Of a stretch of 64,000 nucleotides of DNA, positions 61,796 through 64,000 are shown piece by piece. The notes under the pieces were generated by a model that saw nothing but the letters and a program-made list of their open reading frames with translations, was not told where the DNA came from and did no database searches. The DNA is from Massilia sp. Se16.2.3. GTDB lineage: Bacteria; Pseudomonadota; Gammaproteobacteria; Burkholderiales; Burkholderiaceae_D. The stretch is taken from NCBI RefSeq assembly GCF_014171595.1, contig NZ_CP050451.1, positions 930,001 through 994,000 of the forward strand, given 5' to 3'. Within the stretch, counting starts at the first letter, position 1, and each line of letters begins with the position of its first letter. Both the position numbers and the translations under genes were made by a program.

Positions 61796-61902
61796 TACGT
61801 AGCTGCAACTTTTGAAGCTGCCGCGGTCGTCCCGCATGGCTTATACTGGTGCGGTACGCTTCAATGATCGAAGGGCGCCCTGCGCCCGCTGAGGAGAAAA
61901 TG

Positions 61903-62145
61903 ATGGGTTCGATGAGCATTTGGCACTGGGTAATCGTGCTGGTCGTGGTGGTGCTGCTGTTCGGTACCAAGAAGCTGGGCAATGTCGGTTCCGACATCGG
62001 CAAGGCCGTGAAAGGCTTCAAGGACGGCGTCAAGGGCGAGGAAGACAAGACGGTCGTCAATCCTGGCACGACGGCCCAGCCGCCCCAGCAAGTGGCGGAC
62101 AAATCGACGATCGACGTCGAGACCCGCGAAAAGCACCGCTCGTAA
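61903..62145 (+). CDS. tatA: Sec-independent translocase subunit TatA
   Basis: 80 residues from ATG 61903 (GAGGAG 6-7 bases upstream; ATG 61900 also possible). One transmembrane helix ([14 protein letters not shown]) followed by the [24 protein letters not shown] amphipathic helix. Forms the pore for folded twin-arginine substrates. Confidence 0.95.
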   Translation: MGSMSIWHWVIVLVVVVLLFGTKKLGNVGSDIGKAVKGFKDGVKGEEDKTVVNPGTTAQPPQQVADKSTIDVETREKHRS

Positions 62146-62160
62146 TCCGGCCGTCGCTCC

Positions 62161-62652
62161 ATGATCGACCTGGGACTGTCGAAGATTGCCATCATCGGCG
62201 TGGTGGCATTGATCGTGATCGGCCCTGAAAAGCTGCCGAAGGTGGCGCGCATGGCCGGTACCTTGTACGGCCGCGCCCAGCGCTACCTGCACGACGTCAA
62301 ATCCGAAGTCAGCCGCTCGATCGAGCTCGACGAACTGCGCAACCTGCAAAAGGAAGTGCACGAGAGCGCCGACGAGTTCCGTGCCGACGTCGAATACCAT
62401 TTTTCGAACGCCGCCAAGGAAGTCGAGTCGGCCTGGCATGGCGACATCCAGCCCTCGATTGCGCCACCCAGCGCCACGGTCGATAACCTCGAACGCAAGG
62501 CCAAGGACTTCCGGCGCAAGAAGCTGGTGCGTTCGTCCGCCATTCCCGCCTGGTACAAGCACCGCCACGGCGGCAAGACCCGGGTGCTGTCGGGCGCCGC
62601 GCGCGTGCGCAAGTTCCGCCCGGGCGTCAAATCCAATTCTTCCTTTTTCTAA
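62161..62652 (+). CDS. tatB: Sec-independent translocase subunit TatB
   Basis: 163 residues: MIDLGLSKIAIIGVVALIVIGPEKLPKVARMAG (TatB-specific Glu/Pro after the helix) and a long charged coiled region (SRSIELDELRNLQKEVHESADEFR). Binds signal peptides with TatC. Stop abuts the tatC start (TAAATG). Confidence 0.95.
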   Translation: MIDLGLSKIAIIGVVALIVIGPEKLPKVARMAGTLYGRAQRYLHDVKSEVSRSIELDELRNLQKEVHESADEFRADVEYHFSNAAKEVESAWHGDIQPSIAPPSATVDNLERKAKDFRRKKLVRSSAIPAWYKHRHGGKTRVLSGAARVRKFRPGVKSNSSFF

Positions 62653-63408
62653 ATGAGCGACGAAGCACCGGTCGAAGAAACCTTCATTTCCCACCTCGTC
62701 GAGCTGCGCGACCGCCTGGTCAAGGCCATCATCGGCGTGGCGGCGGTGTGCATCGTGCTGATGATCTGGCCGGGGCCGAAGGAGGTGTACGACTACCTGG
62801 CCGCGCCCATGCTGGAGTCGCTGCCGACCGGCGCCAAGATGATCGCCACCGGCGTCATCTCGCCCTTCCTGGTGCCGATGAAGGTGACCTTGATGTTCTC
62901 CCTCATCGTGGCGCTGCCCTGGGTGTTCTACCAGCTGTGGGCATTTGTCGCGCCTGGTCTGTATGCGCACGAGAAGCGCCTGGTGCTGCCGCTGGTGATC
63001 TCGTCCTCGCTGCTGTTCATTGCCGGCGTCGCCTTCTGCTATTTCTTCGTCTTCAAGCGCGTCTTCCACTTCATCGCCACTTTCTCGCCCTCATCGATTG
63101 CGGTCATGCCCGACATCGAGAACTACCTCGATTTCGTGATGTCGATGTGCCTGGCTTTCGGCGCCACCTTCGAGGTGCCGATCGTCGTCGTGATCCTGGT
63201 GCGCATGGGCATCGTCAGCATCGCGAAGCTGAAGGAGATCCGCCCCTACATCATCGTCGGCGCCTTCGTCATCGCCGCCATCGTCACGCCGCCGGACGTG
63301 GTGAGCCAGCTGGCACTGGCCATTCCGATGTGGCTGCTGTTCGAACTGGGCTTGCTGGTGGCGCCGCTGTTCGTGCGCATGACCCAGGCACCGGAAGAGG
63401 CGGCCTGA
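62653..63408 (+). CDS. tatC: Sec-independent translocase subunit TatC
   Basis: 251 residues, six transmembrane helices. The conserved N-terminal SHLVELRDRLVKAI and the first periplasmic loop lead into FSLIVALPWVFYQLWAFVAPGLYAHEKR; FAFGATFEVPIVVV-type block is present as LAFGATFEVPIVVVIL. Receptor for Tat signal peptides; the exported S66 peptidase at 14.9 kb is a candidate client. Confidence 0.97.
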   Translation: MSDEAPVEETFISHLVELRDRLVKAIIGVAAVCIVLMIWPGPKEVYDYLAAPMLESLPTGAKMIATGVISPFLVPMKVTLMFSLIVALPWVFYQLWAFVAPGLYAHEKRLVLPLVISSSLLFIAGVAFCYFFVFKRVFHFIATFSPSSIAVMPDIENYLDFVMSMCLAFGATFEVPIVVVILVRMGIVSIAKLKEIRPYIIVGAFVIAAIVTPPDVVSQLALAIPMWLLFELGLLVAPLFVRMTQAPEEAA

Positions 63409-63427
63409 CGCCGGCGGGCCAAAAAGG

Positions 63428-63454
63428 AAAACCGGGCACGCCCGGTTTTTTTTC
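63428..63454 (+). terminator. Rho-independent terminator after tatC
   Basis: AAAACCGGGC-acg-CCCGGTTTTTTTT: 8-9 bp stem, 3-base loop, T8 tract. It ends the long mla-his-tat transcription unit; the A-rich 5' side lets it work for the convergent gene as well. Confidence 0.88.
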
Positions 63455-63479
63455 GTCCCCGATCGGCTAAAGCCGGCGC

Positions 63480-63740
63480 CTAACGCGCGCCCGGCTTTAG
63501 CTTGCCGACATGCTCGAGCAATTCCTGCGTGCGGCCCTCGTTCACCAGCACGGCCGGCGTCTGCCCGCCCAGCGGCGCCAGCGGCGCATTCATCCAGGCA
63601 TCGGCGGCATCGTCGCTTCCGAGCACCCCACGGGCGGCATGCATCACCGTGTAATAGGCCTGCGCCTTGCGCGATTGCGCTTCGAAGCGCGCCCGCAATG
63701 CGTCCATCGAGGTACTGCTGATCGGTTCGTCTTTGCTCAT
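63480..63740 (-). CDS. Small MbcA/ParS/Xre-type (DUF2384-like) antitoxin-fold protein
   Basis: 86 residues. The C-terminal half (DAADAWMNAPLAPLGGQTPAVLVNEGRTQELLEHVGKL) fits the DUF2384 pattern W-x-P...G-x-x-P-x-x-L...G-x-x-x-V/L-x-x-x-L, the toxin-binding domain of Xre-RES antitoxins. The DNA-binding half is missing and no RES toxin gene is next to it. Convergent with tatC. The domain call is by eye and needs a profile search. Confidence 0.6.
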   Translation of the reverse strand: MSKDEPISSTSMDALRARFEAQSRKAQAYYTVMHAARGVLGSDDAADAWMNAPLAPLGGQTPAVLVNEGRTQELLEHVGKLKPGAR

Positions 63741-63862
63741 GAAATTCCACAGTCGTTTGGTGCCTAGCGCATTCCGGGATGATACCGGAACGGTTGTCAG
63801 TGGAGGACATCCTCTAAGTGCAAAAAAGCATCATATATTCGCTTTTGTATATACATCCATAT

Positions 63863-63879
63863 CTAATTGATATAATTAG
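63863..63879. promoter_or_regulatory. AT-rich palindrome/promoter upstream of the last gene
   Basis: CTAATTgatatAATTAG is a perfect 6-bp inverted repeat overlapping TATAAT (63871-63876), in a strongly AT-rich block (about 63800-63910) that contrasts with the GC-rich window. It looks like a -10 element covered by an operator. Confidence 0.35.
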
Positions 63880-63960
63880 CGGTTCGCAATTAGCAGAAAA
63901 TCAATAGCTATCTGCTGCCTGCCTGTCAATCGCCCGTTTGCTCACTAGCCAAGGAACAGT

Positions 63961-64000
63961 ATGAAAGATTCCCGATCCGCCCTGTCGCTGCCCCGTTGCC
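63961..64000 (+). CDS. Start of a gene truncated by the window end
   Basis: ATG 63961 with AAGGA at 63951-63955; 13 codons visible (MKDSRSALSLPRC), no stop. The length is too short to assign; the basic/hydrophobic start would suit an exported protein. Confidence 0.55.
   Translation, partial: MKDSRSALSLPRC

Overview
The window comes from a GC-rich chromosome of a betaproteobacterium, most likely Oxalobacteraceae (Massilia or a close relative). The evidence is the run mlaFEDACB - yadGH-like ABC exporter - ibaG - murA - hisGD...hisIE - hinT - tatABC, the short HisG, the PEP-CTERM protein, LiuR-controlled leucine catabolism and many TonB/outer-membrane genes. The genus is inferred from gene order and protein character, not from a search. 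No rRNA, tRNA, CRISPR array, prophage or integron was seen.

Layout. 1-5.1 kb: a cell-wall scavenging group (GHL10 glycosidase cut by the window edge, BadF-type sugar kinase, AmiD-like amidase lipoprotein, LysR regulator, VanX/DdpX dipeptidase). 5.4-6.9 kb: an unknown lipoprotein and a PEP-CTERM protein behind a very good sigma-54 promoter. 7-16 kb: DacB carboxypeptidase, SpmAB-type membrane protein, family-5 solute-binding protein, TonB-dependent receptor and a Tat-exported S66 LD-carboxypeptidase, again cell-wall or peptide related. 16-26.3 kb, mostly minus strand: two tandem MORN-repeat proteins, a GNAT, a 34-residue membrane peptide, acyl-CoA dehydrogenase, SDR, thiolase, AceK, isovaleryl-CoA dehydrogenase and LiuR. 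A divergent metallo-hydrolase shares the LiuR control region. 27-36 kb: small regulator, UbiX, GrxD, Tex and a SNF2 ATPase. 36-39 kb: a histidine kinase/response regulator pair and a REP-associated tyrosine transposase (RAYT). 39.5-45.8 kb: gltBD. 46-63.4 kb: co-directional superoperon for outer-membrane lipid transport (mla), peptidoglycan precursor synthesis (murA), histidine biosynthesis (his) and Tat export. 63.5-64 kb: a small DUF2384-like protein and the start of a truncated gene.

Three things stand out. First, nine copies of a GTAG-headed palindrome (GTAGGGTGGGC...GCCCACGCG) lie only between genes, mostly as inverted pairs. A RAYT transposase sits beside one pair, so this looks like a REP/BIME family together with its mobilising enzyme; one pair has grown into a perfect 4 x 59 bp array of hairpins. 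Second, a solitary DNA methyltransferase is translationally coupled between hisD and hisC. Third, seven otherwise normal genes carry nine one-base indels in all, mostly in short homopolymers, and each gene returns to a whole-codon length once corrected. Either the assembly has residual indel errors or these genes are recently inactivated.
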